Of a stretch of 64,000 nucleotides of DNA, positions 41,438 to 49,346 are shown in pieces (within the stretch, counting starts at the first letter, position 1; each line of letters begins with the position of its first letter). A program made the translations under genes and the position numbers. The notes beneath the pieces are model-generated. The model saw only the letters and a list, made by a program, of their open reading frames with translations, did not search any database and was not told the DNA's origin. The DNA lies in assembly GCA_963798855.1 (NCBI GenBank), contig CAWCUU010000004.1, forward strand, positions 186,001 to 250,000, read 5' to 3'. Origin of the DNA: CAWCUU01 sp963798855 (GTDB lineage Bacteria > Gemmatimonadota > Gemmatimonadetes > Longimicrobiales > RSA9).

Positions 41438-44400
41438 ATGCTCCAGCTACGGACCCTCGGGTCCCTCGAACTGACTCGTTCGGATGGACGAGTCCCGCGC
41501 ACCGTGCTGCGCCAGCCAAAGCGGTTGGCGCTGTTCGTGTATCTCGCTCTCGCGCGCCCCCGCGGATTCCACCGACGCGACAAGCTGCTTGCGCTGTTCT
41601 GGCCCGAGCTCGACGAGGACCGGGCCCGCCACGCGTTACGCCAATCGCTCTATTACCTGCGCAGCCATCTGGGCGACGAAATCTTCCGGGCGCGTGGCGA
41701 CGGCGAGATCGCCGTGGAGAACGTGGAGAGCGATGTCGCCTCGTTCGAGGCCGCGCTTCCGGCGAATCCGGAGCGGGCGCTGAGCCACTATCACGGCGAT
41801 TTCCTGACCGGTTTCCACGCGGCGGACGTCGCGCCGGAGTTCGAGGATTGGGTGGCGGAGGAGCGAGACCGGCTGCAGCGACTGGCGGTAACGGCGGCGT
41901 GGGAGGCTGCGGAGCGCGCCGAGGAGCGCGCGGACCGGGAGGCGGCGGGGCGGCTGGCGCGCCGCGCGATCGCGCTGGCTCCGGCGGACGAGACCGGGTT
42001 TCGGCGGATGCTGTCGCTGCTGAGCCGCCTCGGCGACCGTGCAGCGGCGATGGCGGCCTATGAATCGTTCTGTCGGCGGCTTCGCGAACAATACGAGATC
42101 GAGCCGTCGGCGGAGACCCGGGCCCTGGTGGCGGCGATTCGGCATGCGGACGTCGACAGCGGCGTGGCGAGCGCGGTTCGGTCGCCGGCAGGCCGCGGGG
42201 CCGTGCCCGCCCCCGCCATTGACGACCGTGAATCCGGGAGCGGCGCTGGCCAGCGCTGGAGCACCGGTCGTCCGCTCCGGCCGGGCGGCGGACGGAGTGG
42301 CCGCCTGCCTCGTGGAGCGAATGGCGCGAGTCCGTCCGAGTCCGGTGCCAACGGCGATTCTCACGCGGAGCTCTGGGAGTCTGTGCCGGCTCCCGAGTCG
42401 GCGGTCGCCGAGCTGCGGCAGGCGCTGCGCCGGCGCAGGAGCTGGAAGGTCGGTGCCGCTGCCGCCATCGCGGTGATCGCGGTCGCAACGACGGTGCTCA
42501 TCGCGCAAGGCGGATCGACGCCGAGCCCATCCCTCGAGACGCGCGTGGCGATCATGCCGTTCGCCGTGCGTGGCGAAAGGGAGAACCAGCGTGCGCTGTC
42601 GGAGGGCATGATGGACCTGCTCTCGACGACTCTGGATGGCGCAGGCGATCTGCGGAGCGTGGATCCGAGCGCCGTTCTGGCGGGTGTCGGCGACGCGCCG
42701 TCGCTCGGCGAAGCGAGACGCGCGGCCCAGCGACTCGGCGCCGACCTCATCGTGCTCGGTCAGGTTCTCGTCCTGGACGGCCGATTGCAGATGACGGCCT
42801 CGATGTATGACGTCTCCTCCGACGGCGAGGCGATCGCCCGAGCCGGCGTCGAGGGTCGCTCCACCGAGGTGCTCCGCACGGTGGACCGCCTAGCCGTCGA
42901 GTTGTTGAGTCAGCGGGAAGGCACGCTGCGTGGGGACCTGTCGACTCTGACGACGGAGGAAACGTCGTCCGTAGCGGCGCTCAAGGTCTATCTCGATGGC
43001 GAACGACTCTTCCGGCGGGGAGACTTCACGGGCGCTGCCCGCCTGTTCCGCGAGGCGACGGACCAGGACAGCATGTTCGCGCTCGCGTACTACAGGTTGA
43101 GCGTCGCCGAGAGCTGGTCCTTTCACGGGGAGGAGTCGGATTCGGCTGCGCTGCGAGCGTCCCGCTACCTCAGCCGGCTGCCCGCGCGCGAGCGCCAGCT
43201 CCTGCGGGCGCGACTGGCGTATCGGGAGGGGGACGCCCAGCAGGCGGAGCGCCTCAGCCGCGCGCTCGTGGCGAGCTACCCGAACGCGATCGAGGCCTGG
43301 CTGCAGCTCGGCGAGGTGCTGGTCCATTTCAACCCTCTTCAGGGCCGCAGCATCGAGGAGGCGACCCCCGCCTTCCAGAGAGCACTGTCGCTCGATGCGA
43401 AAACGATGGAGCCGCTCTACCACCTGACGCAGCTCGCGGCATACCGCGGGGCATGGGATCAGGTCGGCGCGCTGGCTCGAGAGGGGCTGCGCCTCAGCCC
43501 GACGGGTCAGAGGGCGCCGCAGCAGCGACTATTCGCCGCCCTGGCCGCGGCGGGCGGCACGCAGCCGCCCGACCAGGTCCTGGCCCGGCTGCTGGAGGCG
43601 CTCGACTCCTCCTCCGACTTCACGGTGATCAGCAGCGCGTACAACGCGGCGGTGTATTCCGGGCGCATGGACACCGCGGTGCGCATTGCCGTTCGTCTCG
43701 ACATGGCCGGGAGAAGCCCGGCGATCCGCGCCTTCGGCCGGGTGCTCGCGGCGGAGCTCGAGTTCGCGCAGGGACACTGGCGAGCGGCTCGCGCGGAGCT
43801 GCGCCGTGCGCAGCAGTTCGATCCGCTCACGGCAGCGGAGTACAGTGCGCTGATGATCTCCTCGCCGTGGCTGCAGCCGTCGCGGGAAGAGCTCACGGCG
43901 ACGCGCACGGACCTCCTGCGCGCCTTCGGCGAGGTGGGACCGCGCCTGACGGCGCCGGCGTGGCTCGGCATGGGAGAGGACCTGCATAACCTGTTGCGGC
44001 CCTATCTGGCGGGCCTGCTCAGCGTGCGTCTCGGCGACAGCGCCGCGGTCGCGGGGTATACCGCAGAGTTGCGCCAGCCGGGCAACGGCGACCTCGCCGA
44101 AGCGTACGCGAGGATCCTCGAAGTCGAGCTGGCGCAGGGGTCGATCGATCTCGCCGCCGCCGCCCGCGACATCGCCCCGACGGTCAGTGTCGAGGACGCC
44201 GTAATCTCGCCGTTCTATTCGCTGCCGAACGCCCGCTTCATGCGCGCGCGGCTGCTCTCGGACTCGCAGCCCGCGAAGGCGATGGGCCTCTACCAGTCGC
44301 TGTACGAATTCTCGATCGACGGCCTCATGTACGCCGCACCCGCCCACCTGGAGCAGGGCCGCATCGCGGAACGGTCGGGAGCCTCCGCCGAAGCCGCCCG

Positions 44401-44503
44401 TCATTACCAGGCGGTGCTCGACCTGTGGAGCGACGCCGATCCCGAGCTGCGACCCGCCGTCGAGACCGCGCGCCGCCGTCTGGCTGGGCTTTCCCTGCGC
44501 TGA
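41438..44503 (+). CDS. Membrane-anchored BTAD-type regulator with TolB-like and TPR domains
   Basis: 1021 residues. Residues about 1-90 form a winged-helix OmpR-like DNA-binding fold (LRTLGSLEL start), and about 95-240 the bacterial transcriptional activator domain (BTAD) with helical repeats, as in SARP/AfsR regulators. A flexible Gly/Ser/Arg region leads to one transmembrane helix at about 338-358. Beyond it comes an extracytoplasmic TolB/FlgO-like domain (RVAIMPFAVRG, GADLIVLGQVL) and then many TPR-like helix pairs to the end. The topology is CadC-like: DNA binding inside, sensing outside. No kinase or ATPase domain is present. The target genes are unknown. Start chosen at the ATG before the DNA-binding fold, with GGGGG upstream. 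Confidence 0.82.
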   Translation: MLQLRTLGSLELTRSDGRVPRTVLRQPKRLALFVYLALARPRGFHRRDKLLALFWPELDEDRARHALRQSLYYLRSHLGDEIFRARGDGEIAVENVESDVASFEAALPANPERALSHYHGDFLTGFHAADVAPEFEDWVAEERDRLQRLAVTAAWEAAERAEERADREAAGRLARRAIALAPADETGFRRMLSLLSRLGDRAAAMAAYESFCRRLREQYEIEPSAETRALVAAIRHADVDSGVASAVRSPAGRGAVPAPAIDDRESGSGAGQRWSTGRPLRPGGGRSGRLPRGANGASPSESGANGDSHAELWESVPAPESAVAELRQALRRRRSWKVGAAAAIAVIAVATTVLIAQGGSTPSPSLETRVAIMPFAVRGERENQRALSEGMMDLLSTTLDGAGDLRSVDPSAVLAGVGDAPSLGEARRAAQRLGADLIVLGQVLVLDGRLQMTASMYDVSSDGEAIARAGVEGRSTEVLRTVDRLAVELLSQREGTLRGDLSTLTTEETSSVAALKVYLDGERLFRRGDFTGAARLFREATDQDSMFALAYYRLSVAESWSFHGEESDSAALRASRYLSRLPARERQLLRARLAYREGDAQQAERLSRALVASYPNAIEAWLQLGEVLVHFNPLQGRSIEEATPAFQRALSLDAKTMEPLYHLTQLAAYRGAWDQVGALAREGLRLSPTGQRAPQQRLFAALAAAGGTQPPDQVLARLLEALDSSSDFTVISSAYNAAVYSGRMDTAVRIAVRLDMAGRSPAIRAFGRVLAAELEFAQGHWRAARAELRRAQQFDPLTAAEYSALMISSPWLQPSREELTATRTDLLRAFGEVGPRLTAPAWLGMGEDLHNLLRPYLAGLLSVRLGDSAAVAGYTAELRQPGNGDLAEAYARILEVELAQGSIDLAAAARDIAPTVSVEDAVISPFYSLPNARFMRARLLSDSQPAKAMGLYQSLYEFSIDGLMYAAPAHLEQGRIAERSGASAEAARHYQAVLDLWSDADPELRPAVETARRRLAGLSLR

Positions 44504-44636
44504 AGCGTGCCCGCTTCCGGCGATCCCCCGGATCGCCGCCAACCTCTCTCAGCCCTCTCTCAGCTGCCCGAATGGACCATCCGCCCTACTGGGGCGTAGG
44601 AGCCCCCTCGAGGGAGCGAACGACGAAAGGAGAAGG

Positions 44637-44858
44637 ATGACGCTGAAGACGCTGACGAGGACGGAGGAGCGGTGGCGCCGTCGCGCGCGCCAGGCGGTGG
44701 AGCGGTCGGAGGAGTGGGAGAGGTGCGACGAGTGCAGCCGATTCCATCCGACGGACTACGACGGGGGGTGCGACGACGCGGAGAACCGGCTGCCCCGGCC
44801 ACCGGCCGAGCTGGTCGGCCGGGGGGATGGACTCGAGGGGGCTGTAGCAGGTCGCTAG
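44637..44858 (+). CDS. Small Cys-motif protein (zinc-finger-like), function unknown
   Basis: 73 residues. After a basic helix (RWRRRARQAVERSEEW) comes CDECSRFHPTDYDGGCDD, a C-x2-C-x4-H-x7-C cluster that could hold one zinc ion, then a short acidic/Pro-rich tail. A good AAGGAG site lies before the ATG. Small proteins with a CxECxxxHP...C pattern occur in archaea and bacteria without known function. Its TAG stop lies in a CTAG that also supplies the stop of the opposite-strand amidohydrolase gene. Confidence 0.6.
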   Translation: MTLKTLTRTEERWRRRARQAVERSEEWERCDECSRFHPTDYDGGCDDAENRLPRPPAELVGRGDGLEGAVAGR

Positions 44859-45853
44859 ACGGACGGAATCGCGAGCAGCCGGGCGGCGTTGCCGCCGAGC
44901 ACGCCGCGCAGCTCCTCGGCGGAGAGATCACTGCGTCGGAGGGATTCCGTCATGGCGGAGAGGCCGCCGATGCGGTGGGGATAGTCGCTCCCGGCTAGGA
45001 CGTGATCGGCGCCAGCGAAGTCCACGGCCAGGCGAATGGCGCGCTGATCGAAGTTCACGCCGTCGTAGTAGAACGTCCTGAGGTAGTCGCTCGGCGGGCG
45101 GTCGATGTGCCGCCGGCACTCCGGAAAGGCTTCGAAGCCGCGGTCCAACCGTTCCGCGATGTACGGGATCGCTCCTCCGAGGTGGGCCAGGACCCAGCGG
45201 ATGCGAGGGAAGCGGTGAGGAATGCCGCGAAAGACGAGTCCGGCCGCAGCGAGGGTCGTATCGAAGAGGAAGCCGACGAGCGGCATCAGCCAGAATTCGG
45301 TCATTGACTCGACGCCGACGGGGCTCGTCGGATGGATGTGGATGACGGCACCGAGATCGTCCGCGCGTTCCCAGAGCGGCAGGAAGCGGTCGTCGTGGAG
45401 GGCGATGCCATTCACATTGCCGAAGACCATGGCGCCGGGGAGATCGAGCTGGCGCATCGCGCGCTCGAGCTCATCGGCCGAGGCCGCGGGATCGTTGAGG
45501 GGCAAGGTGGCCAGCGCGGCGAAGCGCGCGCTCTCGCGGCGAGTCGCGGCGGCGAAGGCATCGTTGACGAGCCGCGCGAGGTGCACCGCTCGAGCGGGTC
45601 GCTCCACATGCGTACCCGGCGTGGTGAGCGTGAGCACCTGGACGTCGACGCCTGCGCGCTGGAGGATTCCCTCCCGATAGTCGAGGTCGCGATGTCCGCG
45701 CACCGCGACGTTGTAGTCGCCGGGATAGTGCAGGCACGGATTGCCGTCGGAGTCGGTCGTGACGCGGATGGCGGAGTCGCTGCCGAGCGCGAGGAGGTAG
45801 TCCGGCGGATAGAAGTGGTTGTGGACGTCGATCACGTAGGATGTGGCGGGCAT
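44855..45853 (-). CDS. Amidohydrolase of the ACMSD (aminocarboxymuconate-semialdehyde decarboxylase) family
   Basis: 332 residues. The metal-binding HNH is in VIDVHNHFYPPDY (H10, H12); further ligands fit VIHIHPTSP, LAHLGGAIPY and the AGSDYPHR Asp. This is the decarboxylase/hydratase branch of the superfamily that acts on carboxylated aromatics or ring-cleavage products. No other aromatic-degradation gene is adjacent. No signal peptide, so cytoplasmic. It follows the M50 gene by 13 bp and is probably co-transcribed with it. ATG at 45853 avoids an upstream extension that is Ser/Arg-rich. Confidence 0.9.
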   Translation of the reverse strand: MPATSYVIDVHNHFYPPDYLLALGSDSAIRVTTDSDGNPCLHYPGDYNVAVRGHRDLDYREGILQRAGVDVQVLTLTTPGTHVERPARAVHLARLVNDAFAAATRRESARFAALATLPLNDPAASADELERAMRQLDLPGAMVFGNVNGIALHDDRFLPLWERADDLGAVIHIHPTSPVGVESMTEFWLMPLVGFLFDTTLAAAGLVFRGIPHRFPRIRWVLAHLGGAIPYIAERLDRGFEAFPECRRHIDRPPSDYLRTFYYDGVNFDQRAIRLAVDFAGADHVLAGSDYPHRIGGLSAMTESLRRSDLSAEELRGVLGGNAARLLAIPSV

Positions 45854-45866
45854 GGGCGCGAAGGGT

Positions 45867-46523
45867 TCAGCGGCGCATGGCGCGGCGGAACAGGAGCCAT
45901 CCGACCGCGAGCGAGATCCCGAGCCAGAGAATGCCCCATATGAATACGGGCACATGGGTCAGCTCCGCCAGCATCCGCGCGTCGGACGGCTGCAGAGGGC
46001 GCTCGAGGACGTCGCTCTTGATATCGAGCACGGCGTAGAGACAGCTGGTGAGCCCGACGACGGTGAGCAGCCAGGCGACAATGGCGTGGGAGAGACGCCG
46101 GCCACCGACGATCAGCGCGGCGCCGAACAGGAGGCCGAAGAGCACGCCGAACCAGCTTCGAACGTAGAGCAGCGTGAGGGCGAGGACGGCGGCGCCGAGG
46201 ACGACCGCCACCCATCCGGCCCTCTTCCACCGCGCGAGACGGAGGATCAGGACCCCCCACGCGAGGCTGCCGAGATAGCCGGCGGAGAGCGTGATGAAGC
46301 GGTTGCCGCCGTTCGTGACCGTGTAGCCACCCTCGTCGGGCGAGAGCACGATCCGCTGAATCGAGCCGCCGGTCCCGATCGCCGCGAGACCGTGGCTCAC
46401 TTCGTGGAGAAGCACGACGAAGATGCGGAGGGGGTAGAGCAGCGGCGTGCCCCACAAGAGGACGATGCCCACCGCGGTTGCGGCGAAGATGAGCATTCGG
46501 CGACTACGCTCGGATATCTGCAT
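45867..46523 (-). CDS. M50-type integral membrane metalloprotease-like protein
   Basis: 218 residues, about six membrane helices. HEVSH in the first long helix (VVLLHEVSHGLAA) is the zinc motif, and a Gly-rich strand and SAGYLGSLAWG follow as in M50B peptidases. The usual second conserved motif with Asp (NxxPxxxLDG) is not evident, so activity is uncertain. M50 enzymes cut within membranes or, in this short form, may process small membrane substrates. The start is ambiguous: ATG 46523 or GTG 46583; the former begins close to the first helix. Confidence 0.75.
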   Translation of the reverse strand: MQISERSRRMLIFAATAVGIVLLWGTPLLYPLRIFVVLLHEVSHGLAAIGTGGSIQRIVLSPDEGGYTVTNGGNRFITLSAGYLGSLAWGVLILRLARWKRAGWVAVVLGAAVLALTLLYVRSWFGVLFGLLFGAALIVGGRRLSHAIVAWLLTVVGLTSCLYAVLDIKSDVLERPLQPSDARMLAELTHVPVFIWGILWLGISLAVGWLLFRRAMRR

Positions 46524-46617
46524 CACTCGACCCGGGTCAGGGAGATACTCCTCCCTACGGGAGCCCGGATCGAGTCGTTTCACGCGGCGCGAGCCCGAGC
46601 GGCGCCGAACGCTCCGC

Positions 46618-47163
46618 TCAAGCGAGCCGCCAATGCCAACCGTACGCGCTCAGCAACAGCAACAGCCCGGTCCCCAGCAGCAGCAGCGGTGCAGGCTCCG
46701 GAACGACGCCGGGCGGAGTAAAGGGCTTCTCGTGCTCGGGGTCGTTGTGATCGACCAGCAGGACCGGGAGCCCCAGCGCGAGCGGCAGGAACGCGCCACC
46801 CGCCTCGACACTCGCGGGCGCCGCGATCGGAAGCCCCTCCACCGCGTTCAGGAAGATCGGGTTGGGCGGCGGAACGAGCGCGATGTCCACGCGCGCATCG
46901 GGGAACTGTCCCTTCATCACGAGCGGCAAGTCACCGAACGGCGCCTTCTCGGCGCCGCCGGCCCCGACCCCACCCGGTGTATCCCCAACCCTCTCGCTAC
47001 CGGCCGAATCCGACGTGACCGAGTCCGGCACGAGCTCCGCACCTCCCGCGGGCGCTGATTCCGCCAGCACGGGGCGCGAGCCGTAGCGGAGGATCCCGGC
47101 CGCGCCGATCAGCAGAGCTATCGTGAGCATGATGCCCGTATAGACCAGCGAACGACGTCGCAT
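46618..47163 (-). CDS. Secreted protein with a PEP-CTERM-like sorting signal
   Basis: 181 residues. One N-terminal hydrophobic helix (about 8-25), a low-complexity Gly/Ala/Pro region, a small strand-rich part (LPLVMKGQFPDARVDIALVPPP), and a C-terminal block starting VVPEPAP, then about 16 Leu/Gly-rich residues and a short WRLA tail. That order (PEP motif, hydrophobic helix, basic residue) is the exosortase-dependent PEP-CTERM signal. No exosortase is in the window. Function unknown; such proteins are usually exported and linked to surface polymers. Confidence 0.7.
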   Translation of the reverse strand: MRRRSLVYTGIMLTIALLIGAAGILRYGSRPVLAESAPAGGAELVPDSVTSDSAGSERVGDTPGGVGAGGAEKAPFGDLPLVMKGQFPDARVDIALVPPPNPIFLNAVEGLPIAAPASVEAGGAFLPLALGLPVLLVDHNDPEHEKPFTPPGVVPEPAPLLLLGTGLLLLLSAYGWHWRLA

Positions 47164-47264
47164 CTGTTTTTCCTGGGCTTTTCGCCTTCCTGACCGCTCC
47201 GGGGGTACTTCAGCGGCCTTCGTTTCGAAGACCCGGCAGCGCTACCGATATCGCGAGGACGATG

Positions 47265-47987
47265 TCAGTAGATCGTCACCGGCGTTCCGACCTCCACCAT
47301 CCCGTACAGCGCCTCAACGTCCGCGTTGTCGAGGCGGATGCAGCCGTGGCTGGCCGCCTCGCCGATCGACTCGGCGTTGTACGTGTTCGTCCCATGAATC
47401 AGGTATCCGTCACCGAGATCGAGCGCGAACGGCCCGAGCGCTCCCGGAACATCCCGCTGCCGCGTGTCGGCCGGGGGGACGTACAGGGTTCCGTCGATCA
47501 CGATCTCGCGGCCCGGTTGGATCGGGTGGAACGAACCCCCCTCGCCGACCCACCCCACATCCCTGCCCCGCACCTCGAGATACGTCCCCTTCACCGCATA
47601 CTTCCTTCCACGATGGAGCTTCACCAGCTCCAGTCCCTCGGCGGCGGACCGCTCGTAGTAGTGCCAATCCGGAACCGTCCAGGCCGGATCGACTTCCTTC
47701 CGCAACACGCGCCGCGTCCCCTTCGGCGTTCGCCAGACATACGTGCGGTCATCGAAGCGGAACGACGTCTGCCGACCGACCGCGACAGCGGTCGTGAAGA
47801 GCGTGTCCGTTCCCTGCAGCAGCCACAGACGCCGCTCCGACAGCGACACCACGATCCGCTCCGGCGGACTCGCGATCGTGTCCGGAACCGGCTGCGCACT
47901 CAGCGGATGCGCGAGGCCGAGGGCCGTGATCAGCCCCAGAATGCCGGCCATACGTCGCCGGACGTTCGGCGTCCCGCTTCCGCGCAT
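47265..47987 (-). CDS. L,D-transpeptidase (YkuD domain)
   Basis: 240 residues from ATG 47987 (a GTG 14 codons upstream is possible). Signal peptide ending near LSAQ. The YkuD domain holds the catalytic HGTN...ASHGCIRLDN motif with the active Cys in SHGC. It forms or breaks 3-3 or protein cross-links in peptidoglycan, in the periplasm. Alone in the window with no linked cell-wall partner except the MltD-like and M23 genes elsewhere. Gap of 153 bp to the Vgb-like gene upstream. Confidence 0.92.
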   Translation of the reverse strand: MRGSGTPNVRRRMAGILGLITALGLAHPLSAQPVPDTIASPPERIVVSLSERRLWLLQGTDTLFTTAVAVGRQTSFRFDDRTYVWRTPKGTRRVLRKEVDPAWTVPDWHYYERSAAEGLELVKLHRGRKYAVKGTYLEVRGRDVGWVGEGGSFHPIQPGREIVIDGTLYVPPADTRQRDVPGALGPFALDLGDGYLIHGTNTYNAESIGEAASHGCIRLDNADVEALYGMVEVGTPVTIY

Positions 47988-48140
47988 CATTGCGTCCCGG
48001 TTGGTTCCTGATGGGTTCGATCCCGTCACTATTGCAACCCCCGCGCCGCGAAGGCCACAGGGGGTCGCCGCGGCCGCAAGCGGCCACGGAGCGAGAAAAA
48101 CCGTTGCGCAAGTGCGACATTGTGGCCCGAACCCTCCGGC

Positions 48141-49166
48141 TCAGGGCCGCGCCGGCAGGTCGATTCGCCCGATTCGACCGGTGCCGCTCAGCGCGAGCCA
48201 GATCCGATGACGGGCGGCGTCGACCGCGATGTTGCGGACGATCGCGCCACGCGTGGGAATATCGAGAACCTCGCTCCGGTCCGTGGCGGGATCATACGCG
48301 ACAATGCGGCTCTTGGAGGACTCGTTGTACCAGACGCGACCGTCGGTTCCCAGCGCGATGCCGTAGGGCTTGCCCGTCTCATCGGGAGTGTCGCGCTCGA
48401 CCACCTCTCCGGTCTTCGGATCGAGGGTCCCGAGCTTGGAGAGACCGAAGTCGGCGAACCACACCGTGCCGCGGGGGTCGACGACGAGGCGTCGCGGCCG
48501 GGAGCCGGGATCCGGGAGGGGGAACTCGCGCATCCGGCCGGTGGCGGGATCGATGCGGCCGAGGCGGTTCGTGCCGAAGAGGGCGACCCAGAGCGAGCCG
48601 TCGGGAGCGACAGCGATGCCGTACGGGAGCGCGTGCTCGGCGGCAATGGGGTGCACGGCGGCGGCGCCGGTACGCGGATCGAGGCTTCCGTAGAGGTTGG
48701 AGCGCTGGACCGTAAACCAGAGGGTGCCATCGTGGAAGATGGGCGTGTGCGGGTCGCGCGCTTCCGCCGGGAGCCGATACTCCGTGATCGTACCCTTGGC
48801 GGGATCGAGCCGCCCGATCAGACCCGCGGCGTTGCCCGTGTACCAGACGGCGCCATCCGGGCCGACCACGAGCCCGTGTGGACCGGATTTCGGCGTCGGG
48901 GTGGGGTAATCGGTGATCGTGCCGGTAGCAGGATCGAGGCGGCCGATGTAGCTGTTCGCCTGGTCCGTGTACCAGACGATACCGTCGGGGCCGACGGCCG
49001 GGTCGTGCGGGAACGCTCCGTCGCGGGGGATCCTGTACTCGATGATGCGGAGAGCGGACTCTTGCGCCGTCGCCGCTCGGATCGGGTGTCCGGCCACGCC
49101 GGTGTCGCGGGACAACCCGAGGGTGGAAAGGAGTACGACACCACCCATCACCAGCCGAAAGCGCAT
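48141..49166 (-). CDS. Vgb-like seven-bladed beta-propeller (streptogramin lyase-type)
   Basis: 341 residues with a signal peptide. The repeats follow the SMP-30/Vgb pattern, VGPDGxVWYT and LDPATGTIxxY, about seven blades. Virginiamycin B lyase opens the ring of B-type streptogramins, but most secreted homologues have no proven activity. GAGGAGG upstream gives a confident start. The gene stands alone upstream of the L,D-transpeptidase; antibiotic inactivation cannot be assumed. The presence of conserved Glu/His at the lyase active site could not be verified by eye. Confidence 0.85.
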   Translation of the reverse strand: MRFRLVMGGVVLLSTLGLSRDTGVAGHPIRAATAQESALRIIEYRIPRDGAFPHDPAVGPDGIVWYTDQANSYIGRLDPATGTITDYPTPTPKSGPHGLVVGPDGAVWYTGNAAGLIGRLDPAKGTITEYRLPAEARDPHTPIFHDGTLWFTVQRSNLYGSLDPRTGAAAVHPIAAEHALPYGIAVAPDGSLWVALFGTNRLGRIDPATGRMREFPLPDPGSRPRRLVVDPRGTVWFADFGLSKLGTLDPKTGEVVERDTPDETGKPYGIALGTDGRVWYNESSKSRIVAYDPATDRSEVLDIPTRGAIVRNIAVDAARHRIWLALSGTGRIGRIDLPARP

Positions 49167-49346
49167 GGCCGCCTCCTCGTTCCTGGGTGTGAGGCCACCA
49201 ACCTGTCCGGAGCGTTCAGACCGACGAAATGGGGCCGCCGGCGAGTTATCGGCCTCGATCGAAGATGCTCGCGGTCTCGCGTCCGCAACAGGCTCGCGTG
49301 CGACCCGGATCGGTGCGGCGTCGTCCGACCCTGGATGAGAGCATCG

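Noticed and set aside
48072..48085. GGCCGC-AA-GCGGCC hairpin as terminator of the Vgb-like gene
   Set aside because: Loop is only two bases and no T tract follows on the relevant strand.
48141..49166. Streptogramin resistance gene
   Set aside because: The propeller pattern alone does not show lyase activity, and there is no other resistance gene nearby.
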